Counted from the first letter of the stretch, positions 51,951 to 62,129 are shown. The stretch is 64,000 bases of DNA from an uncultured Neglectibacter sp. (GCA_904419785.1 CAJFSY010000008.1:1-64000), one strand, 5' to 3'. Numbers and translations are program-made. The notes: generated by a model from the sequence alone, not told the origin.

Positions 51951-52667
51951 ATGCTGGAACCACAGATCACAACGGTGCTGTTCGATTTGGACGGCACCTT
52001 GCTGCCCATGGATACGGAGGGATTCACCAAAGCGTATTTTGCGTTGCTGGCCAAGAAAGCGGCGCCCTACGGCTATCAGCCGGAGCCGCTGGTGGCGGCG
52101 GTGTGGAAGGGCACGAAGGCCATGGTGAAAAACGACGGCACCCAGCCCAACGACGCCCGGTTTTGGGATACCTTTGCCGGAGAACTGGGGGAGGACGTAA
52201 AACGCCTGCGCCCGGAGTTTGACAGCTTTTACGCCAATGAGTTCCATGGGGCCAAAACTGCCTGCGGAGAGAATCCCTGGGCCAAGAAAGCGGTGGACGG
52301 TTTGAAAGCCCGTGGTTATGATGTGATCTTGGCCACAAACCCGATTTTCCCCTTGGTGGGGGTCAGGACCAGGCTTTCTTGGATTGGGCTTGCACCGGAA
52401 GATTTTTCCCATGTCACAGCCTATGAGAATTACACCACCTGCAAACCAAACCCGGAGTATTATGGGGAGATTTTGCGAAATACGGGGAAACGTCCAGAAG
52501 AATGCCTGATGGTCGGTAACGACGCTTTAGAGGATACCGCCGCTTTGCAGAAAGGCATTGGGGTATACCTCGTTACCGATTGTTTGCTAAATCCCACAGG
52601 CCGGGATATCAGCCAGGTGTCCCAGGGAAGTTTTCAGGACTTTTTGGCGATGGCGGGATTGGCGTAA
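51951..52667 (+). CDS. HAD family hydrolase
   Basis: VLFDLDGTLLPMD, MVGNDALEDTAA. Confidence 0.9.
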   Translation: MLEPQITTVLFDLDGTLLPMDTEGFTKAYFALLAKKAAPYGYQPEPLVAAVWKGTKAMVKNDGTQPNDARFWDTFAGELGEDVKRLRPEFDSFYANEFHGAKTACGENPWAKKAVDGLKARGYDVILATNPIFPLVGVRTRLSWIGLAPEDFSHVTAYENYTTCKPNPEYYGEILRNTGKRPEECLMVGNDALEDTAALQKGIGVYLVTDCLLNPTGRDISQVSQGSFQDFLAMAGLA

Positions 52668-52783
52668 TAAAAAAATTTTTGCAGTTGTGGCATTTGCAAC
52701 AGCGAAAAGCTTTCCTTTGGGGTATCATAAAGGCACAGGCAAGATAATACCCTAGAATGAAACACAGGAAAGGATGATACGAT

Positions 52784-53095
52784 ATGGCAGTTCTTACCAT
52801 TACCAAAAATAATTTTCAGCAAGAGGTCCTCAATTCCGATATCCCCGTACTGGTGGATTTCTGGGCAAGCTGGTGCGGCCCCTGCAAAATGTTCTCTCCC
52901 ATCGTGGATGAGTTTGCTGAAGAGAACGAGGGCAAAGTGAAGGTGGGCAAGATCAATATCGACGAAGAGCCGGATTTGGCTGCCCAGTTCCGTGTGATGA
53001 GCATTCCCACAGCTATGTTGTTTGAAAACGGCAAGGCAAAGGAAGCTCTGGTGGGCGTACAGTCCAAAGCACGGCTGGAAGCTTTGCTGAAGTGA
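52784..53095 (+). CDS. trxA: thioredoxin
   Basis: VDFWASWCGPCKMFSP. Confidence 0.96.
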   Translation: MAVLTITKNNFQQEVLNSDIPVLVDFWASWCGPCKMFSPIVDEFAEENEGKVKVGKINIDEEPDLAAQFRVMSIPTAMLFENGKAKEALVGVQSKARLEALLK

Positions 53096-53099
53096 GCTG

Positions 53100-54038
53100 A
53101 TGGATATGGCGGAAAACCTTTATGACGTTATCGTCATCGGCGGCGGGCCCGGCGGCTATACCGCGGCTCTTTATGCCGCCCGTGCCAATCTGAGCGTGCT
53201 GGTGCTGGAGAAACTTACCCCCGGCGGCCAGATGGGCACCACGGAGATCATCGAGAATTACCCTGGCTTTCCCGAAGGTATCGGGGGGTTCGAACTGGGT
53301 ATGCAGATGAAGGAAGGTGCCGAGCGCTTTGGCGCGGTGACCAAGCTTAGCGAAGTGGTGAGCGTAGAGCTTTCCGGCGCGGTGAAACAAGTGCACACTC
53401 AAGACGGCGATTACCAGTCCCACACAGTGGTGCTGGCGAGCGGCGCCCATCCCCGGGAGCTGGGCTTGCCGGGAGAACGGGAGCTGCGGGGCCGTGGGGT
53501 ATCCTACTGCGCCACTTGCGACGGTATGTTCTACCGGGGCAAAACCGTGGTGGTGGTAGGAGGCGGCAACACGGCGGTAGCCGATGTGCTGTATCTTTCA
53601 CGGTTGTGCAAAAAAGTGTATCTGGTCCACCGGCGGGATGAGCTCAGAGCTTCCAAGGTGTACCTGGACCCGCTGCAAAAAGCGGAGAACGTAGAGTTTG
53701 TTTGGGATAGCGAGGTCAAAGAACTGCTCTATGGGGAAACGGTCACCGGGGTGCGGGTGAAGAACAAAAAAACCGGCGAGGACCGGGAACTTTCCTGCGA
53801 CGGTGTATTCGTTGCCGTGGGTTATATACCCAATTCGGATTTGTTCAAGGGCCAGGTGGACCTGGACGAAAGCGGCTATGTGCTGGCGGGTGAATCCACA
53901 AAGACCAACCTGCCCGGTGTGTTCGCCGTGGGGGACCTGCGGAAAAAGCCGTTGCGTCAAGTAGTCACTGCCGCCTCAGATGGGGCTGTAGCGGCCCACT
54001 TTATCGAAGAATACTTTACCACCAGCATCGGTGGATAA
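53100..54038 (+). CDS. trxB: thioredoxin-disulfide reductase
   Basis: VIGGGPGGYTAALYAARANLSVLVLE, CATCDGMFYRGK. Confidence 0.95.
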   Translation: MDMAENLYDVIVIGGGPGGYTAALYAARANLSVLVLEKLTPGGQMGTTEIIENYPGFPEGIGGFELGMQMKEGAERFGAVTKLSEVVSVELSGAVKQVHTQDGDYQSHTVVLASGAHPRELGLPGERELRGRGVSYCATCDGMFYRGKTVVVVGGGNTAVADVLYLSRLCKKVYLVHRRDELRASKVYLDPLQKAENVEFVWDSEVKELLYGETVTGVRVKNKKTGEDRELSCDGVFVAVGYIPNSDLFKGQVDLDESGYVLAGESTKTNLPGVFAVGDLRKKPLRQVVTAASDGAVAAHFIEEYFTTSIGG

Positions 54039-54049
54039 GGGCAAATAGA

Positions 54050-54080
54050 AACGCCAGGGAGCATTCCCTGGCGTTCTTTA
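54050..54080 (+). terminator. intrinsic terminator after trxB
   Basis: AACGCCAGGGA GCAT TCCCTGGCGTT CTTTATTT. Confidence 0.8.
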
Positions 54081-54084
54081 TTTA

Positions 54085-54818
54085 TCATGCGTTTTGCAGG
54101 TCGTCTTTCTTTTCACGAAGAAGGACGAAAGGTGTCATCTCTTTCCCGTTTCCGGCGGGGTTGTCTTTCAAGAGCTTTTGCAGCAGCGGCTTCTCAAAGG
54201 GGGAATGGGGCGATATTGCCAGCACGACTCCACCAAAGTCGTTGATATCCGCTACACAGCAGTGGATTCCAGTCTCCTCTTCCACCTTGGCTACAGCCTT
54301 GTCCGGATTTTTGGGAGTCATAATGCCAAACTGTTTGTATTCCGGGAAGTAGGTGCTGTAAAAACCATCCAGGCCAGCCACTTGGGGCCCAGTAATCTCA
54401 TAAAATACACCCCGCTTGCCGAAGATACGGCCTACACCAGCGGCCAGGGCTGCATACATCACCTTGGGGGCGCCGCACAGCATAATGGCCACCTGCATCT
54501 TGTATACGTTGTGTACGCCGATGCCGGCAGAATCGTTGGTGCTGGCAAAGCGGGAGAGGAATTTTGCCAGTTTGGAAATTTTCAGAGATTCTTTGGGGAT
54601 GATGTCCTTCTGGCAAAGGGAGACGATTTTCTCGCTGATGTATACCACATCGCCTTCACAAAAATAAGGCGATACATACTGGCGCATCAATTCTGCGAGA
54701 TTTTCGCCGGGCTTGATAAAGTGGGTGTGAATGGGGCATCGGTAATACTTTTTTCGTTTACCGTTAGAAGCAGGGGCTTTTCTGGATTTGTAATGGATAT
54801 TTCATCAATGGAACGCAT
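54085..54818 (-). pseudogene. CofE-like (F420 gamma-glutamyl ligase superfamily) protein, frameshifted in an A6 tract
   Basis: ATG 54818 with AGGTGG RBS gives MRSIDEISITNPEKPLLLTVNEK, then the frame breaks; +1 frame continues KYYRCPIHTHFIKPGENLAELMRQYVSPYFCEGDVVYISEK into the 54085-54690 ORF. Confidence 0.75.
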
Positions 54819-55211
54819 AAAAAACCACCTTTCAGTTCATTCGCACCTTACGCCTCAATAGTAAAAAAGAGCGTATTGCCGTTAGCTTTTATCAAAACTA
54901 ACGGCCTCCCATGAATATATTATAGCATATATTTGTCAGATTTCATGTGCTTTTTTCGAAAAAATCAGGTCGTGATTTTACTGAAAAATTTTTGTTGAAA
55001 AAAAGTAGATGATTTATGCAAAAAGTTTCTGTTTGAACAAAGGTTTAGGGTATAAAAATACACAAAAGCAAGTTGGCCTATTGTGAAAAATACCTAAAAA
55101 ACTAACGAATATCCTGGATGTTTCTACATTGCAAATGTTTAGAACTGAGTGATTTCATAAAAGCTGGTTGCATATAGGTGGAAGTGGAAATAGAAAGAAG
55201 GGAGGGGTCCG

Positions 55212-55646
55212 GTGGCCTATTCCGATGTGGAGCTTTTGGCGCGGATTATCGAGTGCGAGGCCGGAGGTGAAGGTGATACCGGCATGAGGGCAGTAGCCTG
55301 CGTGGTAATGAACCGGGTGCAGGTGGATTATGGCGAATATGGCCGGCTTCACACCATTCGGGAGGTGGTATATCAAAAAGGGCAGTTTACATGCGCCATG
55401 GAGACGGTGGGTGGACAGTATAATATACAGAATATCTACAACATGCGGCCCACCCAGGTGCACTATGACATTGCTAACTGGGCGATTGCGGGCAACCGTT
55501 TGACCAACTTGGGATTTGCCTTGTGGTTTTACAATCCATTTTCGGTCACATGCCGGGATAATTTCCCCTCGGCGGTGGGAAGGCTGGTCATCCGCTTGGG
55601 CGACCATTGCTTTTATGATCCTACCGACGCGTATGCTCTAACCTGA
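55212..55646 (+). CDS. cwlJ: cell wall hydrolase (SleB/CwlJ type)
   Basis: LLARIIECEAGGEGDTGMRAVACVVMNRV; GTG start; adjacent to a gerQ-like gene. Confidence 0.85.
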   Translation: MAYSDVELLARIIECEAGGEGDTGMRAVACVVMNRVQVDYGEYGRLHTIREVVYQKGQFTCAMETVGGQYNIQNIYNMRPTQVHYDIANWAIAGNRLTNLGFALWFYNPFSVTCRDNFPSAVGRLVIRLGDHCFYDPTDAYALT

Positions 55647-55662
55647 ACAAAGGAGGGACCTT

Positions 55663-56100
55663 ATGGAAGAACGAAGAAAGAACCAGCCGGAAACATGCCA
55701 TAGCCAGATGGACCGGCTGCGGAACCGCAGCGATTTTGAAGAGCTTTCCGATGGCAGCCACCGCATGGACAATTTCAATACCCCGCCCCAGCCTGTGTTC
55801 GATTCGGAAGAGATGCGGGGTTCCATGCAGGCGATTTTGAGCCAGAACATTGGGGCTTATGTGGTGATCGAGTTTCTCATCGGCACCGAACAGATGATCC
55901 GCAAGCAGGGGATGCTGTACTTTGTGGGGAGAAGTTTCGTCACCCTATACGACGAGAGCGTAAACAATTTTATTGTGTGCGATATTTTCTCGGTAAAGTT
56001 TGTGTATTTCTACATGCCCGGAGACCGTCCCCGGTACAATTACAATCTGTTGCCGCCGGTCAGCGGCGAGCCTGGTATGGGCGGGGGAAGGATGAGGTAA
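55663..56100 (+). CDS. gerQ: GerQ-like spore coat/germination protein
   Basis: GSMQAILSQNIGAYVVIEFLIGTEQMIRKQGMLYFVGRSFVTLYDESVNNFIVCDIFSVKFVYFY. Confidence 0.75.
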   Translation: MEERRKNQPETCHSQMDRLRNRSDFEELSDGSHRMDNFNTPPQPVFDSEEMRGSMQAILSQNIGAYVVIEFLIGTEQMIRKQGMLYFVGRSFVTLYDESVNNFIVCDIFSVKFVYFYMPGDRPRYNYNLLPPVSGEPGMGGGRMR

Positions 56101-56130
56101 GCTGCGGCCCTCTTACACCTAGCAATGGAA

Positions 56131-56166
56131 AAGGACACCCAAGTTTAAAACCTGGGTGTCCTTTTT
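56131..56166 (+). terminator. intrinsic terminator
   Basis: AAGGACACCCAAGTTTAAAACCTGGGTGTCCTTTTT. Confidence 0.8.
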
Positions 56167-56311
56167 GCAGCTGGACGAAATGAAAACGCTGCCCAATCCT
56201 ATCACCTTATAGGTGCGTGGGGATTGGGCAGCTGATTTTTCTTGTGGCTTACGCTTATTAAGGCCCAGGGCTCTGCCCGGCAAACCAAAAACTTTTACGA
56301 GCCTTCGGCGT

Positions 56312-56869
56312 TTAGCCTTTTATCACATCAATGTTGTCCTTGATATAAATCACACCGGAAATAACGGTGAAGATCGTAGCGATGACGATCAACACATGGC
56401 CGATGATGACAGCCGGTGTTTGGAAAGCAGGGACGAAAGTGGCGATATACTGGAACAGCAAGATGGCGATGATCGCCACCATTTGGGAGATGGTTTTCAG
56501 CTTGCCCCAGTTGTTGGCCGCAATGACCCGGCCTTGTTCCACCGCCAGCAGACGGATAGAGGTGATGGCGAATTCCCGGATCATGATCAAGATCACGCAG
56601 ACCGTAAAGGCCAGATCCAACTTCACCAGACAGATCAGCGCCGAGATCACAAGGATCTTGTCCGCCAAGGGGTCCATCAGCTTGCCGAAATTGGTGATCA
56701 GGTTGTCGCGCCGGGCGATCTTGCCGTCAAGATGGTCTGTGTAAGATGCCCCGCAAAATAAGATCAAAGCGAACAAATACCGGTGAGGTACAAACTCCGC
56801 CAGCATAAAGAACACGAAAAAGGGTACGATGCAGATGCGCAGTACCGTTAGCTTGTTGGGTAGATTCAT
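56312..56869 (-). CDS. pgsA: CDP-diacylglycerol--glycerol-3-phosphate 3-phosphatidyltransferase
   Basis: MNLPNKLTVLRICIVPFFVFF; DHLDGKIARRDNLITNFGKLMDPLADK. Confidence 0.95.
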   Translation of the reverse strand: MNLPNKLTVLRICIVPFFVFFMLAEFVPHRYLFALILFCGASYTDHLDGKIARRDNLITNFGKLMDPLADKILVISALICLVKLDLAFTVCVILIMIREFAITSIRLLAVEQGRVIAANNWGKLKTISQMVAIIAILLFQYIATFVPAFQTPAVIIGHVLIVIATIFTVISGVIYIKDNIDVIKG

Positions 56870-56885
56870 GTTGCCGTCCCCTTTC

Positions 56886-58220
56886 TCAGTCCGCCAGTTC
56901 GCCGGTAAGGTCGCAGTCCATGCATTCGGTGATCTGCACCTTTACAAAGCTGCCAAGCTGGGGCCGTTTCCCGTTGGTGGTGAAAAACACCTTGCCGTCG
57001 ATATCCGGCGCGTCACGATAAGAACGGCCGAACCAGCATTCGGCGTAACGGTCGAAACCTTCCACCAGCACCTCCAAGGTCTGGCCAATGAGCTCCTGGC
57101 CCTGGGCGTCCATAATGTCCATCTGGTCCCCCATTAGAATCTCCGCCCGGTGTTCTTTCACTTCCTCGTCCACCTGGTTCGGCAGTTCCGCCGCGGGAGT
57201 ATCTTCCTCCTGGGAGTAGGCGAAACAGCCCAAACGCTCAAAGCGCACGTCTTTCACAAATTCCGCCAGCTCTGTGAAATCTTCCTCTGTCTCCCCGGGG
57301 AACCCGGTGATCAGGGTGGTGCGCAGGACCACGCCCGGCACCTTCTCCCGAATCTTGTTCATCAGGGTGGTAAGGCTCTGACGGTCGCCCCGGCGGTTCA
57401 TGGCCTTTAAAATGGGACCGGAAGCGTGCTGCAAGGGGATGTCCATATACTTGACGATCTTTTCTTCCCGGGCCATCACGTCCAACAGTTCGTCGGTGAT
57501 GGAATCGGGATAGCAGTAGAGCACCCGCAGCCAGTGGAGCCCGTCGATCTTGCACAGCCGTTCCATCAGGGCAGCCAGGGAGTATTTTCCGTACAGGTCG
57601 ATGCCGTACCGAGTGGTGTCCTGGGCGATGAGGATCAGCTCTTTGGCCCCGTTTTCCACCAGGTTCCGGCATTCTTCCTCGATGCTCTCCATGGGCCGGC
57701 TGCGGTAGCCGCCACGGATCAGGGGGATGGCGCAATAAGAGCACCGGTTGTCACAGCCCTCGGCGATCTTTACATAGGCGAAGTAGCTGGGGGTCGTCAG
57801 TTCCCGGTCGCCGCACAGGGGCATTTGTCCTTTCTCTGGGAAAGATTCCACAAAAGAGTTTTCTTCCATCATCTTTTTCAAGTTCTCGGCGATGTTTCCG
57901 TTGGCGCCGATGCCCAGCACCGCGTCCAATTCGGGCAGCTCTTTGTGCATCTCCTGCTGATAGCGTTCCGCCAGGCAGCCGGTGACCACCAGCTTTTTGA
58001 TCTTGCCTTCTTTTTTCAGCTGGGCCAGTTCCAAAATCTCCTCAATGGATTCTTTTTTGGCGCTTTCGATAAAGCCGCAGGTGTTCACAATGGCGATGTC
58101 CGCCATGGCAGCGTCGTCCACCGTTTCGAACCCGGCGTTTTTCAGGGACGCCATCAGTACTTCCCCGTCCACTTGGTTTTTGGCGCAGCCCAGGCTGACC
58201 ATGCCTACTTTTATTGCCAT
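56886..58220 (-). CDS. rimO: 30S ribosomal protein S12 methylthiotransferase
   Basis: KVGMVSLGCAKNQVDGEVLM; EGCDNRCSYCAIPLIRGGYRSRP radical SAM. Confidence 0.95.
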   Translation of the reverse strand: MAIKVGMVSLGCAKNQVDGEVLMASLKNAGFETVDDAAMADIAIVNTCGFIESAKKESIEEILELAQLKKEGKIKKLVVTGCLAERYQQEMHKELPELDAVLGIGANGNIAENLKKMMEENSFVESFPEKGQMPLCGDRELTTPSYFAYVKIAEGCDNRCSYCAIPLIRGGYRSRPMESIEEECRNLVENGAKELILIAQDTTRYGIDLYGKYSLAALMERLCKIDGLHWLRVLYCYPDSITDELLDVMAREEKIVKYMDIPLQHASGPILKAMNRRGDRQSLTTLMNKIREKVPGVVLRTTLITGFPGETEEDFTELAEFVKDVRFERLGCFAYSQEEDTPAAELPNQVDEEVKEHRAEILMGDQMDIMDAQGQELIGQTLEVLVEGFDRYAECWFGRSYRDAPDIDGKVFFTTNGKRPQLGSFVKVQITECMDCDLTGELAD

Positions 58221-58241
58221 GAATCTCTTCCTTCCTAATTT

Positions 58242-58769
58242 TTAAGAAAATTGCCGTCGGCCTTGCAGATACTCTTCCAGCCTTCGGTAAAACTCCTGTT
58301 CATCACCAGCAGGGCACAAGAAAGGGGCTACTTTCCCTGCTACGGCTTCCCAGTCTTTCAAGGGCATCCACCGGGCGGCGTCGGTCTCTTCCGGCTGAAA
58401 TTGGATATCTTCGATCTTAACATCCCGGGTCAGGGCAAAAATGTCGAAATGACAGTCTGTGCGCCGGTCCTCCCGCAAAAGCAGGGTGAATTCTTCCGGT
58501 TTTGCAACGAGCCCTGTTTCTTCCCGCAGTTCCCGCTGGATGGCCTGCAAAGGGGTCTCTCCAGAGCGGGCCGCGCCGCCGGTATTTTCCCAGTAACCGG
58601 GGCAGGCAGCCTTTTCCTTGGCCCGGCGGGTGAGGAGCACTTCCCCGTGGCTGTTCAAAATGACCACGATCACCGCCAGATGGTAGGTGCCTTCCGGCAA
58701 GGGTTCGCCCCGTGGGTGGGTGCGGCCCAGGGGGATTCGGTTTTCATCGTATAGATCCCAAAGTTCCAT
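58242..58769 (-). CDS. NUDIX hydrolase
   Basis: MELWDLYDENRIPLGRTHPRGEPLPEGTYHLAV; GAARSGETPLQAIQRELREETG. Confidence 0.92.
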   Translation of the reverse strand: MELWDLYDENRIPLGRTHPRGEPLPEGTYHLAVIVVILNSHGEVLLTRRAKEKAACPGYWENTGGAARSGETPLQAIQRELREETGLVAKPEEFTLLLREDRRTDCHFDIFALTRDVKIEDIQFQPEETDAARWMPLKDWEAVAGKVAPFLCPAGDEQEFYRRLEEYLQGRRQFS

Positions 58770-58935
58770 GGGCAGTTCCTCTTTTCAGGGAGAAAGAACA
58801 GCGTTTCCAGCTCCCGATAAATTTAACTATAATTAAACCATAAAACGCAAAAAACCGCAAGCCTTACGCCTGCGGTTCCCGTTTCCATATATTAGACGCT
58901 GCAACTCTGGAAACGTTACACCTTTCTGAAAAAAT

Positions 58936-59358
58936 TTACTCTTCTTTCAACAATTCTTCCGCGGCCAGCACGGCCAGCCGGACATATTCCCCCAAAGGAA
59001 GCTGGGTGACGCCCACCACAGTGACCGAGCAGCGGTTTACCGGGATCAGCAGTTTTTGAGCGGGGCTTTCAGACACAGCCGCCGCCATGGCAGGGGTGAT
59101 CTCCCCTAAAAGGGCGTTGGCGGTGAGGATGCCCATAGGCCCGGTAATGATATCCGCTGTGGGGGCGTTGACCACCACGGGGTTTTCTCCAGTGGCGGCA
59201 GCATCGGCCCCGGCTTTCAGCATGGCGGCGGTAGCTGCGGAATTTGCCCCTATGGCAATGATCTCAGCAGGCAGAGCGGCTGCTTTGCATTGGGCCACCA
59301 AAGCTGCGCCCATCCGTCCACCCTGGCCGTCGATCACCAAAATTCGTTTTTGCTTCAT
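58936..59358 (-). CDS. DUF3842 family protein
   Basis: KRILVIDGQGGRMGAALVAQCKAAALPAEIIAIGANSAATAAMLKAGADAAATGENPVVVN. Confidence 0.88.
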   Translation of the reverse strand: MKQKRILVIDGQGGRMGAALVAQCKAAALPAEIIAIGANSAATAAMLKAGADAAATGENPVVVNAPTADIITGPMGILTANALLGEITPAMAAAVSESPAQKLLIPVNRCSVTVVGVTQLPLGEYVRLAVLAAEELLKEE

Positions 59359-59379
59359 AGGAAAAACCTCATCTTTCTG

Positions 59380-60621
59380 TTAAGGCGCCCGGTAATCCGT
59401 CTCCACGGTGCGGGTGACAGGAAGTTCCTGGCCTAAAAAATCTTGGGCGGTATGGCCTTCTACCGTCAGTTCTTCTCCACCGCAGCGGAAAAACAATTCA
59501 TCGGGATGGCAATAGGCTTCAAAGGTGGCAACCATAGCTTGCAGCATACGAAGGCCCTCCTCTCCCGAAAGGGAGGATGCTTGCTCTGAAAATTCCACAG
59601 TCAGGGTAAGGGTGTCCCCGTGGGTGTAAGTGACTGTGCTCCCTTCCTGGGACTCCGTGCCATGGTCGTCTATGTTTACATAAAGCAGAGAAGTCCCTGC
59701 CGGTGCGCCGCCCAACAGCACCATTTGCCGCAAGATCTGTTCCAGGTCGCCGGGGGTGTTATGGACGATATACTCCATAAAGCCTTCCTCCTCCGGGACG
59801 AACACGGACACATCTCCCACCCACTGGGCAGGTTCCTGCTGAGAGGCGTTGCCATAGATCTCCGAAGCTACCACGCCTTCTATGGGTTGAGTGGGTTCAT
59901 AAGGGGCGCCGCTGAACCAGCCGTATTCCACCCCAAAATAAGCTGCAACGGCAATGGCCACCACGCCTAAAGCCAGGAAGGGGATGAGGGTATCCATCAC
60001 CCGGCGGGTGCGGCGGTAGCGCTGGCGCAGGACGAATCCGGCCCCGCTTTGCTGGGTGAGGAATTCTGCCCACACTTTTCCCAAAGTATCCTCCCCAGGC
60101 GTGATGGCTTCTAAATTGGTCCGGGCCTGAGCGGCGGTGATACCCGCTTTTTTCAGGGCGGTATCCGCCAAACGCTGGGCCCGCGTGGGGGAGGTGCCCA
60201 GCACACGGGCAGTCTCTTCCGGCGAAAGCCCCATCCGTTCCCGGCAGAACAAAGCACTGCGCAGCGGAAGCCGCAGGCGCAGCATAGCCCGCAGAGGGTC
60301 CGTTAAAGAAAAGGAAAGCACCGCCCGGGGGCTTTCCTCCTGGGAAGGGGATTTCTTCCGCTTTTTCCGTTTGGGCCGGTGAAGGGAATCGTCCCCGCAG
60401 GTCTGATACCCTGCCCGGAGAAGTCCCTCTTTCCCGGCGGAAACCATTTCCCACAACCGAGGGGAAGAAGCGATGTCGCACAGGGCGGATACCATCAAAT
60501 CCGCAGCATGGGCGGGGCGTCCCGCCTGTAAGTAGCACAGGGCGAACAAGTCCGCCCCGAATTGGTCGTAAAGTTCCTTGAGCCGGTGAAGGTCCGGTGA
60601 GAAAGTTGCCAAAAGGCTCAC
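59380..60621 (-). CDS. sigma-70-like (region 2/4-like) protein fused to TM and GerMN-like extracytoplasmic domain
   Basis: LKELYDQFGADLFALCYLQAGRPAHAADLMVSAL; LPLRSALFCRERMGLSPEETARVLGTSPTRAQRLADTALKKA; TM LIPFLALGVVAIAVAAYFGV; C-terminal YVNIDDHG...LTLTVEFSEQ. Confidence 0.7.
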   Translation of the reverse strand: MSLLATFSPDLHRLKELYDQFGADLFALCYLQAGRPAHAADLMVSALCDIASSPRLWEMVSAGKEGLLRAGYQTCGDDSLHRPKRKKRKKSPSQEESPRAVLSFSLTDPLRAMLRLRLPLRSALFCRERMGLSPEETARVLGTSPTRAQRLADTALKKAGITAAQARTNLEAITPGEDTLGKVWAEFLTQQSGAGFVLRQRYRRTRRVMDTLIPFLALGVVAIAVAAYFGVEYGWFSGAPYEPTQPIEGVVASEIYGNASQQEPAQWVGDVSVFVPEEEGFMEYIVHNTPGDLEQILRQMVLLGGAPAGTSLLYVNIDDHGTESQEGSTVTYTHGDTLTLTVEFSEQASSLSGEEGLRMLQAMVATFEAYCHPDELFFRCGGEELTVEGHTAQDFLGQELPVTRTVETDYRAP

Positions 60622-61523
60622 TCCTTCTTAATGGGTCTCCCGGGAGAACGCTTGCCGCGTTCCCGGCGTTTGCGCTGGCGGCGCTTTTTTAGTTTTTTCC
60701 CTAAATTGTGCAGGTCTGTGCCGATGCCGCTGGTTTCCAGCCACATGCTCACTTCCGCCCCCAAAAACATGATATACATGCAAAAGAACAGCCAAAACAT
60801 CAGGATGACCAAGGTGGCAAGGCTGCCGTAAATGGAGAAATCCGAAAAGTTCTCCACAAAAATAGAAAAGAAGTAGGAGAACAAGACCCATCCCGCGGCG
60901 CTGAAAGCGGCGCCTGCCACATTGTGCAGAAACTTGGCCCGGCGGCGGGGCACCCCGCTGTAAAGCAGGATGAAAAACAAAAACAGCATGATGAAGCCCG
61001 CCAGGGATTTGAAGTTGATAAGAATGGAAGCTACAAACGTGGAAGACTTGGAAAGCAGAAAGCGATAAATCGTGGTGCCAAACACCAGCAGCGCCGCCGC
61101 CACAATCAGTACTGCAGCGAAGGCGAACACATACAGCACGGCAATTATCCGCAAGTGGATATAGCCCCGTGTCTCAGGGGTTTCAAAAATCTGGTCCAGG
61201 CCCTTGATGATGGCCAGCATCCCCATGGAAGAGGACCACACCGCCGCGATCACCGCTACAGGCAGCACACCGCTGGAATGAAGGGGGTCCGGCAGCAGGG
61301 AGCTGAGATAGGCCGCCACACTGTCGGGAAAGACTCCCAAGGCTGCTTCGATCAGCGTTACGCCGTCGGAAAAGTGGATTTGCTGCATCAGCGTTAAAAG
61401 GAACGCCACAAAGGGCAGGAAGGAGATCAGCAGGAAAAAAGCCCCGTGGGCGGCGGTGGAATCCAGCCGGTCCCGTTCGACACGGCTCAGGAACCAGCCC
61501 ACATGCTTTTTTAAAAGCTTCAT
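60618..61523 (-). CDS. YihY/BrkB family membrane protein
   Basis: TAAHGAFFLLISFLPFVAFLL; SSMGMLAIIKGLDQIFE; ATGA overlap with the downstream gene. Confidence 0.92.
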   Translation of the reverse strand: MKLLKKHVGWFLSRVERDRLDSTAAHGAFFLLISFLPFVAFLLTLMQQIHFSDGVTLIEAALGVFPDSVAAYLSSLLPDPLHSSGVLPVAVIAAVWSSSMGMLAIIKGLDQIFETPETRGYIHLRIIAVLYVFAFAAVLIVAAALLVFGTTIYRFLLSKSSTFVASILINFKSLAGFIMLFLFFILLYSGVPRRRAKFLHNVAGAAFSAAGWVLFSYFFSIFVENFSDFSIYGSLATLVILMFWLFFCMYIMFLGAEVSMWLETSGIGTDLHNLGKKLKKRRQRKRRERGKRSPGRPIKKE

Positions 61524-61621
61524 GGACTTCCTCCTTTATATAATAGGATGAAAAAGTGAGAGGGACCGCTTTTTCTTATCTTACCACAAATAGGGGTGGT
61601 TTACCAGAGTGAGACACAAGG

Positions 61622-61915
61622 AATAACGATCCCATGACCTTCCTGGATCTGTGGGTGACCGGTGGCGGCAACAACCAGACCGGCTGGGGCAACGAGGAGT
61701 ATGACTCCCTCATTGAGCAAGCCACAAACGAGTTGGATGTAGAAGCCCGTCAGGAAATGTTCTACCGCTGCGAAGAAATCCTTTTTGAGGAATATCCCAT
61801 CCTCCCCACTTATTGGAGAGCCGATTCTTATTCCTATAACACCGATAAGATTGTGGGCGGCGAACGGATCACCACCTTCCAGACCAAGTTCTTCTGGGCT
61901 GAAGTGGCCGGATAA
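61622..61915 (+). pseudogene. C-terminal remnant of an OppA-like substrate-binding protein (SBP_bac_5)
   Basis: In-frame NNDPMTFLDLWVTGGGNNQTGWGNEEYDSLIEQA... matches only the last part of the family; stop codon just upstream at 61610-61612. Confidence 0.85.
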
Positions 61916-62129
61916 TGTAAGTTCGCTGTAAGAAAAAAGTCTTTCACCGCAAATACGCAGGCGAGGGCGCTTTGTGTCCTCGCTTGCGAGCATTTTAGAG
62001 GTTCTTCTCTGGGAAGGTCCCAAGGGAATGGGGAACGCGCTCCTTTCCCAACGCGGCGTGGGCGTTTTCACCAAAGCACGCGATAAGGAATTTGAATAAA
62101 ACGATTGTTGGAAAGGAGGAATCCGCCGT

